From positions 248,928 to 312,927 of the forward strand of contig JXTB01000399.1 of assembly GCA_002914805.1 (NCBI GenBank): DNA of 64,000 bases. The letters are read 5' to 3'. Shown piece after piece: positions 36,001 to 46,555 of this stretch (positions within the stretch are counted from its first letter, which is position 1; every line of letters begins with the position of its first letter). The DNA is from Parasponia andersonii. Lineage: Eukaryota; Streptophyta; Magnoliopsida; Rosales; Cannabaceae. A program made the translations under genes and the position numbers. The notes beneath the pieces were generated by a model. It was not told the origin of the DNA and made no database searches. It worked only from the letters and a program-made list of their open reading frames with translations.

Positions 36001-39000
36001 ACCTGCGGAAAATTTCCAACGTAAAGACAATTAGCAGCGTGTTCTTGAGAAGGGATTAGTATAATTAATTAGCTACCGCATCGGCACGATCAATTTTTGG
36101 AATATGTCATGGTTCTTACAAAACGTGTTCGTACAGGCATGCTATATAGGAATCATTTGCAGATATATGCACATTTAAATTTTTATTAAAATTTAAGCAG
36201 AGCAATATAGATATGCGGGTTGATTATATTAACGTAATTAATGAACGCCATAAAGAAAAGAAGGGATTAGCAACTATATATGGAGAGTTATACGTATAAA
36301 TTTTTTGAAAACCATTGAAGTCTGAACACAAGCCTTATACCAATTCCAATAGAGCCAGGAGTCAGTACTAATATCTGACCTACTCAATATTCTACAGTTA
36401 TCACTCTTTGACATAGTCTTAGCATGATCATTAGAATAAAGATTACCACGTGGCACTCGGTCATTGGGATTATATCTTTCAACGAGGATTCCTGCTCTCT
36501 GAAAGGCATACAAACATGTCATTTTTTACAATTGATGCTGATATTATCTTACCTCATTTGATCTTATAGTAATATTCACACATATACAAATTAATTCCCC
36601 TATGCCTGCCCTATATACTATACCCTATAGTCTATATTCCGTATTTTAGACACACAACGTACATTCACGCATTTTTAAATACTTCAATGAGATTTAAGAA
36701 TATGGGGTTTCCAAATTTTGTCCAATTAATTAATAATAAGGGGTACTAATGCTATATATATTCGTTTAATTAAACAACTGGAGATTCGGATGGAGATAGA
36801 TTTCCCTAAGGAATATGATATATATCTCTATATAAAATGATACCCTTAAAGTCAAGGTACTGATGAAAATTTTAAAAAATTGAAAACAAAGGATACGAAT
36901 GTCCGACTTTTACCATTTTGCTGGCCATTTCAGGCTGCAGATCGCAGTAGGTCAGTATAGGAATCGAGTTAAGACAAAGCACATTTTTTTCAATTGTAGT
37001 CCTAATTGGCGACACAAAATGACAATGTGACATTAAACTTGGCCTTTGCTTAGAAGATGTTGACAAGGTGAGCTGTTTATGATGACCACGAAAATCCCAA
37101 CTCATATAGAAGATCCCTCTTGTCACTTTTTTTTTTTTTTTGAGGTTTAAAATAGTGTGTGAACAAGTCAGTTTGGGAAGTCCAGTTGTGAAGCTCTCTT
37201 GCCCTGACTGCCTATAAAGCCAATTTTAAGGGCCTGCCTTTTTCACTGTGTTTTAAAGTCCTAAAATTCTGATGTGCTTCCATGTCATATGCTGCGCTCA
37301 CAGTTGGAATCCACCTAGGAACTTGAGCACTTTCTTGGCAATAACCTTTTCATGATAATATTACTTTCCCAGTCACCTAACACACTAATATTCATTAGTT
37401 TTCAGTGACTAATCTTTGCTTTTCATGATACACTACAAGCTGGTTTTTGTTGCTTTCCGCTATATTATATAATCTTAATCAACATTTGGACATAATTGTC
37501 TATATAAGATAATGAAAAAGACAATCAAGATAAAATCCCACTTCCCCTTTTATTTTTGGCAACATAGTTAAGTAACTTTTTTTTTTGAGACAACATAGTT
37601 GAGTAACTTTTGTTAGGGTGCAACATTTATTTTGCTCAAGGACCAGCAATTATTAGAATTAAATTTTTTAACAATTAATTAACTATGTACTTTCCCTCCA
37701 ATAATTTCCCTCCAATAATTTGGGGCTCTTTTGGTGAGTCGAAAGGGCCTTTTTCAGTAAGAAAATACTAGTGAAATTGCCCATATCACTCATTATTTTA
37801 TCCAAAAAAAAAAATACAGTACTAACATAACACTACTTATAAAACTAAAATTTAAATTAGAACTTCCATGTCTGATCAAGACCTTTGCGGTTGATACTTG
37901 TCTCTCCCTTAGAGGCTGAAGTCGCCGAACAGTCGTCATCTGATCCCTCCATTCACGTTCTCCTCTCTTTTCTTTTGCCATTTAGGAATCAATATATCTA
38001 TTAATTGCAAAAACGATCTCTTACTATTGAGGCTTCTTGCACATGGATATTCATGATATCTTGAGCCCCACGTCGTCGATTTTAGAGAAGGGCATATTCC
38101 CATTACCATTTATTTATCTTATATTGCCTCCCTATTTTTCATCTCGGGCCTTTGTTTTTTATTCTATACAAATTTATATATGTTCGTTGAAATCCACAAA
38201 AAAGACACGATCTCAACAAGTATCCTATCTACTACATAGGCGGCCATGCATATGTAACAAAAATATTCCACATTGTACCCATATAAACATGCTTCAAAAA
38301 TAAAATGTATCTAATTTGATCAAGTCCCATGTATATGAAAATTGTAAACAAGATTATGCAAGTAAGTTGCTTTATCAACATCTATTAAAAAAAAATTGCC
38401 ATCTGGGTTTTCATCATATATAAGTATGAAGAGAAAGTACCACCTCACAACAGTTAATTTGATCTTTCTAATGATATATTTGTGAACTTAGTTAACTAAA
38501 ATTAGACCATTGATAGAACCTATATTATTGTCAGATAATTATGGCCTCCGAGCCCAATAAAAGAAGTTATGAATTCTGTTGCTTAGATATAATGCATTTG
38601 GTGGGGTCATCAAATCTTCTCCGAGCTTCTATTTTGTCCTGAATTTGTTTGAAAATCAGAATCTTAATCTTGGGTTAAATTGGTATCTTTGTGTGCTTGT
38701 GATCAGGTCATCCGAAACTTAACTACTCTTATATATATACACACCTCTTCAAATTATATTTTTGCGTCAAAATATGCTTTTCTTAATGCATGATCATTGA
38801 TTTGGTTTTTGGAATAGAATTTAGAGTTTATTCGGCAAAGATTTGATTAGTCATAGGTTGGGAATTAGGGATTTATGGGAAGGAGAAAACCAACCACCAT
38901 TCATTAATTTAAAAATACATACATTAAAATGGCCAAAATTAAATTAAATACCTTGGCTCTGACTAAGAAATTAATAAGAGAATATGGAAATTTTTTTTAT

Positions 39001-39287
39001 GAAACGAAAAATAAAAACATAACACCCCTTCTATCAACCACCAAATTATTCGTTGTGTATCTTAAGACGATTTTAGATGGAGGAGAAATTTGACAAGATG
39101 CCAGAAGCTACAGTTGGCATAATGGATAAAAACTATATATCTGTAAAAAAGGTGATCCTTGATTTTGCTTACACAATCATTGATATTTCCTTTTCTTTTT
39201 TTTTTTTTCCTTTAATTTTTTGAGACAGGCAAGTTGGGGCTGCTTACTTAATTCTTGTGTCAAAGCCATGAGGGGTACTACTTCCTC
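32191..39287. other. AT-rich intergenic DNA upstream of ACC synthase
   Basis: Seven kilobases without a recognisable gene. Contains a TA microsatellite (about 32970-33005), many homopolymer runs and short frames that match nothing I know. One possible orphan exon at 36290-36520 (minus) is described in the findings. The last 500 bases are presumably the ACC synthase promoter. Confidence 0.55.
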
Positions 39288-39294
39288 TATATAA
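39288..39294 (+). promoter_or_regulatory. TATA box of ACC synthase
   Basis: TATATAA within CTCTATATAAGAGAG, 179 bp before the ATG. Transcription would start about 30 bp downstream, near AACTTTTCATTCAACAG, leaving a CT-rich leader of about 150 bases, typical of plant genes. Confidence 0.75.
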
Positions 39295-39472
39295 GAGAGA
39301 CTCTTCTGTCAAACTTTTCATTCAACAGTTCTAGCTCTTTCTCAACTCTCTCTTCTCTTATCTCTCATCTCTTAGACCATATACAACAGCTTTCTTAAAT
39401 AAAAACCTCCTCATCAATATTCGAATTAAAAAAATATTATAGGAAAAAAAAAAAGAGAACGCTAGAGTTGAT

Positions 39473-41157
39473 ATGGCTATAGAGATTGGGCAACCTTCAG
39501 TTGGTCTATCAAAGGTAGCAACTTCTGATACTCATGGAGAGGACTCTCCCTATTTTGCTGGGTGGAAAGCGTACGACGAAGACCCTTATGATGAAAAAAC
39601 TAATCCGTCGGGTGTCATACAGATGGGATTAGCCGAGAATCAAGTAAGTATAATTAAAACAGTACTAATTATCTCATACTCAAAATTACTTAGATCTTCT
39701 AATTAAGATGCATACTAATTTGCTTAATTATAACAATAATTAATTAATATGAATCTTCTTTTTTCTTGAACAGGTTTCATTTGATTTGCTAGAGAAATAC
39801 TTGGAAGAGAACTCGGAAGCCTCCAGCTGGGGAAAAGGAGTGACAAGCTTTAGAGAAAACGCTTTGTTTCAAGACTACCATGGCCTATTATCATTCAGAA
39901 AAGCAATGGCGAGTTTCATGGGAAAAATTAGAGGAGGAAGAGCTAAGTTTGACCCTAGTAAAGTTGTCCTCACCGCCGGCGCAACCGCCGCCAATGAGCT
40001 CTTGACATTCATTTTAGCAGATCCTGGAGATGCTTTGCTGATCCCGACTCCGTACTATCCAGGGTAAGAAACTTAAAAAAAAAAAAAAAGAAAAAGAAAA
40101 AATCCTTATTTCATGCGGAAAAAAAAAAAAGAAGCGCAAGTTTCAAAAGTTAGTTAACCTCTTAGAATGAGTATAGTAAACTTTTCCTGATTAATAAGCT
40201 AAAGGGCCTTGTGTTTAACTTTGATTTCATGCACATTTTGACGTCAAGAAAGCTCTTAAACTAATCGAATTCAAAATGGCTTCTTCGTACAGATTTGATA
40301 GAGATTTAAGGTGGAGGACTGGAGTGAAAATTGTGCCAATCCACTGTGACAGCTCCAGCAATTTCCAAGTTACCCCTCAAGCTTTGGAAGCAGCATACAA
40401 TGAAGCCAAATCCATGAACGTCAGAGTTAGAGGGATTCTCATCCCAAACCCATCAAACCCTCTGGGGGCCACGATCCAACGGTCGGTACTAGGGGAGATT
40501 CTCGATTTCGCCACCCGAAAAAACATCCACCTCGTCTCGGACGAAATCTACTCGGGATCAGTCTTCTCGTCCTCGGAGTTCGTGAGCATTGCCGAGATTC
40601 TCGAGGAGCGGAACTACGAGGGCTCGGAGAGAGTCCACATTGTCTACAGCCTCTCCAAGGACCTCGGGCTCCCCGGTTTTCGGGTCGGCACGATATACTC
40701 GTACAACGATAAGGTCGTGACGACGGCAAGGAGGATGTCGAGCTTCACCCTGATATCTTCCCAGACGCAGCATCTCTTGGCGTCCATGCTCTCGGACGAG
40801 AATTTCACTGAGAACTACATAAGGACGAACAGGGAGAGGCTGCGAAGGCGGTACGAGATGATAATCGAGGGCCTGAAAGGCGCCGGTATCGAGTGCTTGA
40901 AAGGCAATGCCGGGCTGTTTTGCTGGATGAACTTGAGTCCACTTTTGGAAGAACCAACTAGAGAAGGTGAATTGAAGCTTTGGGACTCGATTCTTGGCGA
41001 GATGAAGCTCAATATCTCGCCGGGATCTTCGTGCCATTGCTCCGAACCGGGCTGGTTTAGAGTGTGTTTCGCCAACATGAGCGAGCAGACACTAGAAGTC
41101 GCCTTGAAAAGGATACACAATTTTGTGGAACAAAGAGATCGAAGAGGAAGAAATTGA
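39473..41157 (+). CDS. ACS7: 1-aminocyclopropane-1-carboxylate synthase, type III (ACS7-like)
   Basis: PLP enzyme that turns S-adenosylmethionine into ACC, the committed and usually rate-limiting step of ethylene synthesis; cytosolic. Exons 39473-39643, 39774-40063, 40293-41157, GT-AG and in frame; 441 aa. Visible: [19 protein letters not shown] near the N-terminus, [29 protein letters not shown] (Asn 209), VSDEIY (Asp 237, Tyr 240), [14 protein letters not shown] with the PLP lysine at about 276, and [11 protein letters not shown]. The protein ends soon after RVCFANMS and [14 protein letters not shown], so it lacks the C-terminal serine phosphosites of types I and II; such proteins are known in the family to be regulated by ubiquitin ligases and by transcription. 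The symbol is given by similarity to Arabidopsis ACS7. Confidence 0.96.
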
Positions 41158-44100
41158 AGTCTCGTTCTATTACTCTCTCTTGATCATCAGTATATTTGCT
41201 TTTTCTTCACATATATATTTTTTTGGAATGGTGTTTAAGCCATTTCGATTCTTTCTGACAAAACCCCATTTCAAGAAATGGGTTTTTGTCTCATGATGAT
41301 GATATTTTACTTGTAAATCAAGATTCATAATATTGAACAACATACCATTGTTTGCTTGCTCTGCTTTCAGCAAAGCAAGTTTTAATTTCTCATGAAACTT
41401 TCTTATTCGGCTGTAGTATGAATCCATTTTATTTTCGTTTGTATTACTGATCAATATTATAGCGCAAACATTGATATTATGCCCGAGAGCTAAAATACGA
41501 TATAGCGGTATTGTATACATCGTACAGTACATGTTTTTCTACGTCATCTCACATCATCATTATAAGATTAAACAGTATACTTAAACTAACAAAAATTAAT
41601 AAAATAGTTCAGAAACATGAGCATAATTATGTCAATAGGTATAGGCCAAATTGGAATTGCTTTTTGCCTGATTCTAATTATGAAACAATTTTAGCTACAA
41701 TTGGTGTCTGGTATAAACTGCTTAAAATTATGTCGATTTATTTTACCGGCCTTGAAAGTAACTTTCGATACAAATAGTTTAGTAAAAATATTCAAAAGTG
41801 ATTGACACATAATCAAACCACTTTTCACAACTATTTGAGTCTTTGAGATGCTAAATTAGGATCTAAATTTTTCAGCTCATACTTCTGATTTATAAATTAG
41901 AATTTGCAATTTTCTTAGTAGCACAAACACACAATAATATCAAACTGGTTCTACGTCTCACCAATAGCTACGTACTAATACGTCGGCAGCCTCCCTACTA
42001 CAGAATTCTCTTTTATAACACTCACTAGTATATGCGAGCGTCTAACCAAATTTGATGAAAGTGGTTCAAAAATACACATTATCAATAAGCATGCGTCTAG
42101 CTGATAGAAATTCGGCACCCACCCTAGTACAAAATTCGCTTTGATATAACAATAAAGAATACAATATCGCGGGCCGTACCAAATGAACGCTTTAAAAAAA
42201 TTGTATCTCTATCCATTAATTTTGCGTCTTTGACTCGGTCACCATTTCTTAAGAAAAAGAAATATGATTTGCTCAGGAGTATAATACATAGCTATAACTC
42301 AATCAACTTTTGAACGAGTACTTATAATTAGGCATATTTAATACTACAGTGGGGACTGGAGCAGTATACTAACCAATCATCATCATCAATGGCTATGGTC
42401 CAAGCCATTAAACTTCATGGCTTGGTTGAAATATTAAACCTAAGAACTTCTTCTCCTAACCCTTTGACATTTGAGGATTGGAAGTTATTGGGTGGGGATT
42501 TTTTTCGGTAATGGGCGTGTCATGCTCATATAACCTGGCTTGATTGAGATATATTAATTAGATAATACGATTTTGCATTAACATGGAGCTTCTCAATTTA
42601 TATATATTAAGCTTGCGTACCACGCTTTACACCAAATATTTGGTCCACCACGTGACCACCTGATACACGCCCAGATCGATCAGCTAATAATCTCCATTGC
42701 TTTAAATTAAGTTATAATAACACCATCGATCTAGAGCTAATAAACATTTAAACTTTGACATATTTAAAGCTGGCTTCTCATAATATTTCGTGTTATGATA
42801 TGAGTTTTATGAAAATAAAACAAGGATAAAATGTAATGCATATCAACTAAGGATTGTCTAGCTGGGCATTATAACCTCAGATGCAGCTAGATATACATAG
42901 GCATCGCCTAGCTAGCTAGCTTAATTAGGAGTATTATGGTATACATATATAACTATATTTTATGCAAGATTTATATATTATAAGTGCATGTCATCACTAC
43001 TATAGTTTGCGAAGTGCCGAAGTGGACACATAATTATTATATTTCGAGTTTGCAAAATATTTTAGCATTTACTTTTAAGTTTAATTTGACTTTCCAATCC
43101 TTTCTAACTTGAATAAAAAATAACAAAATAATAGCTTATGGTGTGTTAAGTAAAGATTCAATCGCTTTTATCATCTTTCAACCAATTGCCTTCACAAGTT
43201 TCCTTTTTCTTTATAAACTAACCACTTAACTTCCTGATTAGACATTATATTAAACTTTCCAATTTTGATATATGTGACATGAAGTAAATATTTTAATAGG
43301 TTTGTCTGTTTTTTCAAACATTAGGCCTGCAAAATATACTTTCTTCCTTTCTAAAATAATGGCTTCTCTTAAATACTAAACAGTATCGAAAGCTTCATAA
43401 ACTTTCCAATCATGTTTTTGTCAACTATCTATATCTTTTTAGGCTTAAGTTTCTGTTCAAGTTCGAATTGTTAAATTTTTGGTTGAATTTCATGTAAGTC
43501 AACCTCAAATAATTATCTATTTTTCTATCTCTTTCTTTCGTTTTCTTTTTTATGAGCTGAGGAGGCAAAAGAAATCTTGGTCATTTAATGACCTTCCAAA
43601 AAGTATAAGAGGAATCCTGTTTGATTGTGAATAAATACTATATATAACATAATACAACTAGCACTTGACTCTATTCATTGAGAAAACAAAAAAAAAAAAA
43701 GAGAGAGAGAGAGAGAAGAAAGAGTCATACGCTTTATACTAAGGATATTCTTGTCATCATTGTAGTGAGTCCTATCGATACCAAGAATTTTCTAAATGAA
43801 TCTATTGCTGTAAAATTAAGATGCTACAAAATTATAATAACATGATCCTTCTTTTCATTTTAAAAAATGCTAACGTACAAGTTGTAATGGAGTTATATTC
43901 ATGGATACTCTGGTAAATGTTTTGCCCCCTTCTATAAAGCAAACCTATTCCATAATCTAATATACATAACTTTTACACGAAAATTATTAAGGAAAATATA
44001 CTACAACGAGCCTTAAATAAAAAAGCACATGATTTTCCCTTAAAAAAACCCCTTGTTTTGGCCCTTAAGGGTTTTTTTTTTCCCCAAAAAAGTGGCACCA

Positions 44101-44813
44101 AAAACAAATGAATCAATAAATTAAGAACCGAAAGTTTGAAGAGATAGATTGGAAGGCAAAAAAAGAGAACCACGTGTGAAATTAGTTGGTAGGATTCCGC
44201 ACTACGCTTCTCTCCGTAGCACAGTTTCGTTTTGACAATTTCTTAATACTTTGGTACCAAACCTCTTTAATCCTTCCAAGTCAAAGGTCAACCGTTTTAC
44301 CATTTAAATGTGCGATAGCCCCCGTGACAAATCATACGAAACAAAAAACAAACCCACTAATCGCCACCGTCCAGATCACACCCATGTGGATCACGGAGGC
44401 AATCATGAACTGCCACGTAAGCATATGTGTACAACTATTACATCCTAGCATCCAACTACCATTTTGGATTTTTAATCTTCTTATGAGCAATCTCAACTTA
44501 ACAAACATTAGAATCGTAGAATGGAGGCTTGAAATGCCGTAAAGTGCAAAGTTTTTTGTGGCGTGATAGCCGCTGCCAGGGAGCAAGTATGGGCCCACCT
44601 TCCACCCTAACGTTACGATTTTACAACAGTATGCAAATTAATGCCACAAGAGAAAGAAAAAAAAAAAAAAAAAAAGAGAGGGGGGTATATTTTGTATATT
44701 TCTATTATAATTCATAAAGAATGGAAACTTGATAGTCAAACGATATTGACTGTATTTCCTTTTAGGATAACAACACTCAATCCGGATTTTGAAAATGAAT
44801 GAATTCGAGAATT
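41158..44813. other. intergenic DNA downstream of ACC synthase
   Basis: The 3' UTR of the ACC synthase occupies the first 100-200 bases; no definite poly-A signal could be chosen. The rest is AT-rich. The stretch 44170-44640 is less AT-rich and looks like gene-flanking DNA (an ACGTG motif at 44172, CCACCGTCCAGATCAC at 44365), but no gene follows. No supported coding region. Confidence 0.5.
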
Positions 44814-45425
44814 TTTGGCATTGTATGTTGTTTTTAAAGTGGTGTTATCAGGGATGAGAACAAAAATTGTTCTCTGTCTCCTTCAAAAAAAACAAAGAGT
44901 AGTAGGCAAATATTTTCTTAAAACAATGTTTAAATAAAAAATTATTTAGAATAAGAAAGTAAGAGAGGGAAATTCAAATAAGAGAAGTAGTGAGAGAAGT
45001 CAAAAGAGAATGTAGAGATGAGTGAAAGTCAAAAGAGACAAAAAAAAAAAATCAATGACAGTTATAAGAGAACATGAAGAAAGATAAACTAATAAAAATA
45101 CAAAACAGAAAAAATCAAGTTTACGAGGATACAAAAAATTACGAGAGAGAAATTTACAACAGAAAAAGAGATGAGAAAATTTGAGGAGAGACAACGAGGG
45201 AAGAAAATATGATGAGAGATATTCTAGTATAATTCAAGAAATGAGAGAGAAATGAGTTTTCCTTTTAGTTTTTTTTGAGAAATATTGAAAAATAATATTT
45301 TGTTGTTATCTAAATTTTAAATTTTTTAACTTTGTTTTTAATAACTGTTACTAAAAACAATGCAGAGAATAATTATCTGATTTTAAAAGCAAAAAAGATG
45401 TTTTTTAATTAGTTACAATGCCAAA
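44814..45425. mobile_element. possible MITE with TTTGGCATTGTA ends and purine-rich core
   Basis: Left end TTTGGCATTGTA; right end TACAATGCCAAA, its exact reverse complement. Between them, the plus strand of 44940-45250 is strikingly purine-rich (repeated GAGAGA and AAGAGA blocks). TTTGGCATTG-type ends are common in plant hAT-like MITEs. I could not find a matching 8 bp duplication, so the borders are not proven. Confidence 0.5.
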
Positions 45426-45624
45426 TATCACTTAGCAATGTTGTTAATTTTACCATAACATAAATGTAAATTGATACTGTTTTCTACGTGGAGATGAATT
45501 GAAGTACTTTAGTGAAATCATATTAGTTAACTGGGTTTTTATAATTTTCTTTGACATTATTTTAAAGTAGCTTAGCTCATTAGTCATTGCTAAAAAAATT
45601 TTGTTGCGGGTTTCTTTTCTGAAT

Positions 45625-46153
45625 GGGTTTTTGGCATGTCTAAATCTATGTTATTCGTAAGTTGGCAAAGTAGTCCCTAAGTTATTTTTCTTTTTGTAAT
45701 TAAGTTCTTAAATTTTAAAAATTTTAGCAATTAAGTCCTTTTCATTTGTTAATATTAATCATATTTTTATGAAATTGAACATATTTAAGTTAAAAAAAAT
45801 TGATATTTCACTAATACTAATTAGTTTTGAAGGGAATAAAAAGAAATTTTAAAATTAAAATTTCAAAATTTTCTTTTTAAAATTTTTTATATTATTTTGT
45901 TAATTGTAGTCAATTTTTAGTTATTTTTCTTCCAAATCAAACTAGTGCCAATAAAATATTGACTTTGACCTTCATAAACCTTGTATATGACTTGACAATG
46001 ATCAATTTATCTTACATTTTAACAATTACTAACAAAAATAACTTAATTGTCAAAATTTTTATAATTTAGGGACTTAATTGCTAAAAATAATAATTCATGG
46101 ACTAATTCTGCCAATATCGCGAATAACAAAAGGGCTTATAATGCCAAAAACCC
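45625..46153. mobile_element. Mutator-like non-autonomous element
   Basis: 529 bp. Left arm GGGTTTTTGGCATGTCTAAA; reverse complement of the right end GGGTTTTTGGCATTATAAGC; similarity continues through TTATTCG, TTGGCA, AGTCC and GCAATTAAGTCC over about 130 bp. Flanked by TTTCTGAAT (45616-45624) and TTTCTCAAT (46154-46162), a 9 bp duplication with one mismatch, the length made by Mutator-like transposases. Not coding. Confidence 0.78.
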
Positions 46154-46282
46154 TTTCTCAATTGTATGGCCTTATATAATCTTAATAATATGATTTATAA
46201 ACTTCATTGTTACATATTTAATTTTCAAATATTCCCAGATTATATTGTAACTATAATCGTGCAATATAAATATATATATATA

Positions 46283-46516
46283 GGCATTAATCCAGTAGGT
46301 ATTTTTTTCTCATATATAGATATTGTTTTGGCCAATAAAAATTTATCATGCTTATTTTTTCATAGCAAAGAGTAAAAAAGAGAAATAATATTAATAATAC
46401 ATGTCTTTTCATGCACTTCATTATAACTATTGGAGTACCATTAGAAGATGATCGAACAACTAAAAAAAAAATACTTACACATAGTTTGAAAAAAAATACC
46501 TATTGAATTAACAATC
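46283..46516. mobile_element. MITE, copy 3 of the TA-microsatellite family
   Basis: 234 bp between two (TA)n runs. Ends GGCATTAATCCAGTAGGTAT and, reversed, GATTGTTAATTCAATAGGTA; internal TTTTGGCCAATAAAAATTTA and ACATGTCTTTTCATGC as in copy 1. Its ends are the most decayed of the three. Confidence 0.78.
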
Positions 46517-46517
46517 T

Positions 46518-46555
<38 letters not shown>

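Noticed and set aside
36872-37126. An 84-codon minus-strand frame
   Set aside because: No recognisable motif, and the neighbouring T run and AT-rich flanks give no exon structure.
40439-41120. Three minus-strand frames opposite ACC synthase exon 3
   Set aside because: Antisense shadows caused by the GC-rich codons of the real gene; none has a known domain.
44186-44598. Overlapping frames on both strands in the GC-richer patch downstream of ACC synthase
   Set aside because: No start, splice or domain evidence and no conserved motif; more likely a relic promoter region.
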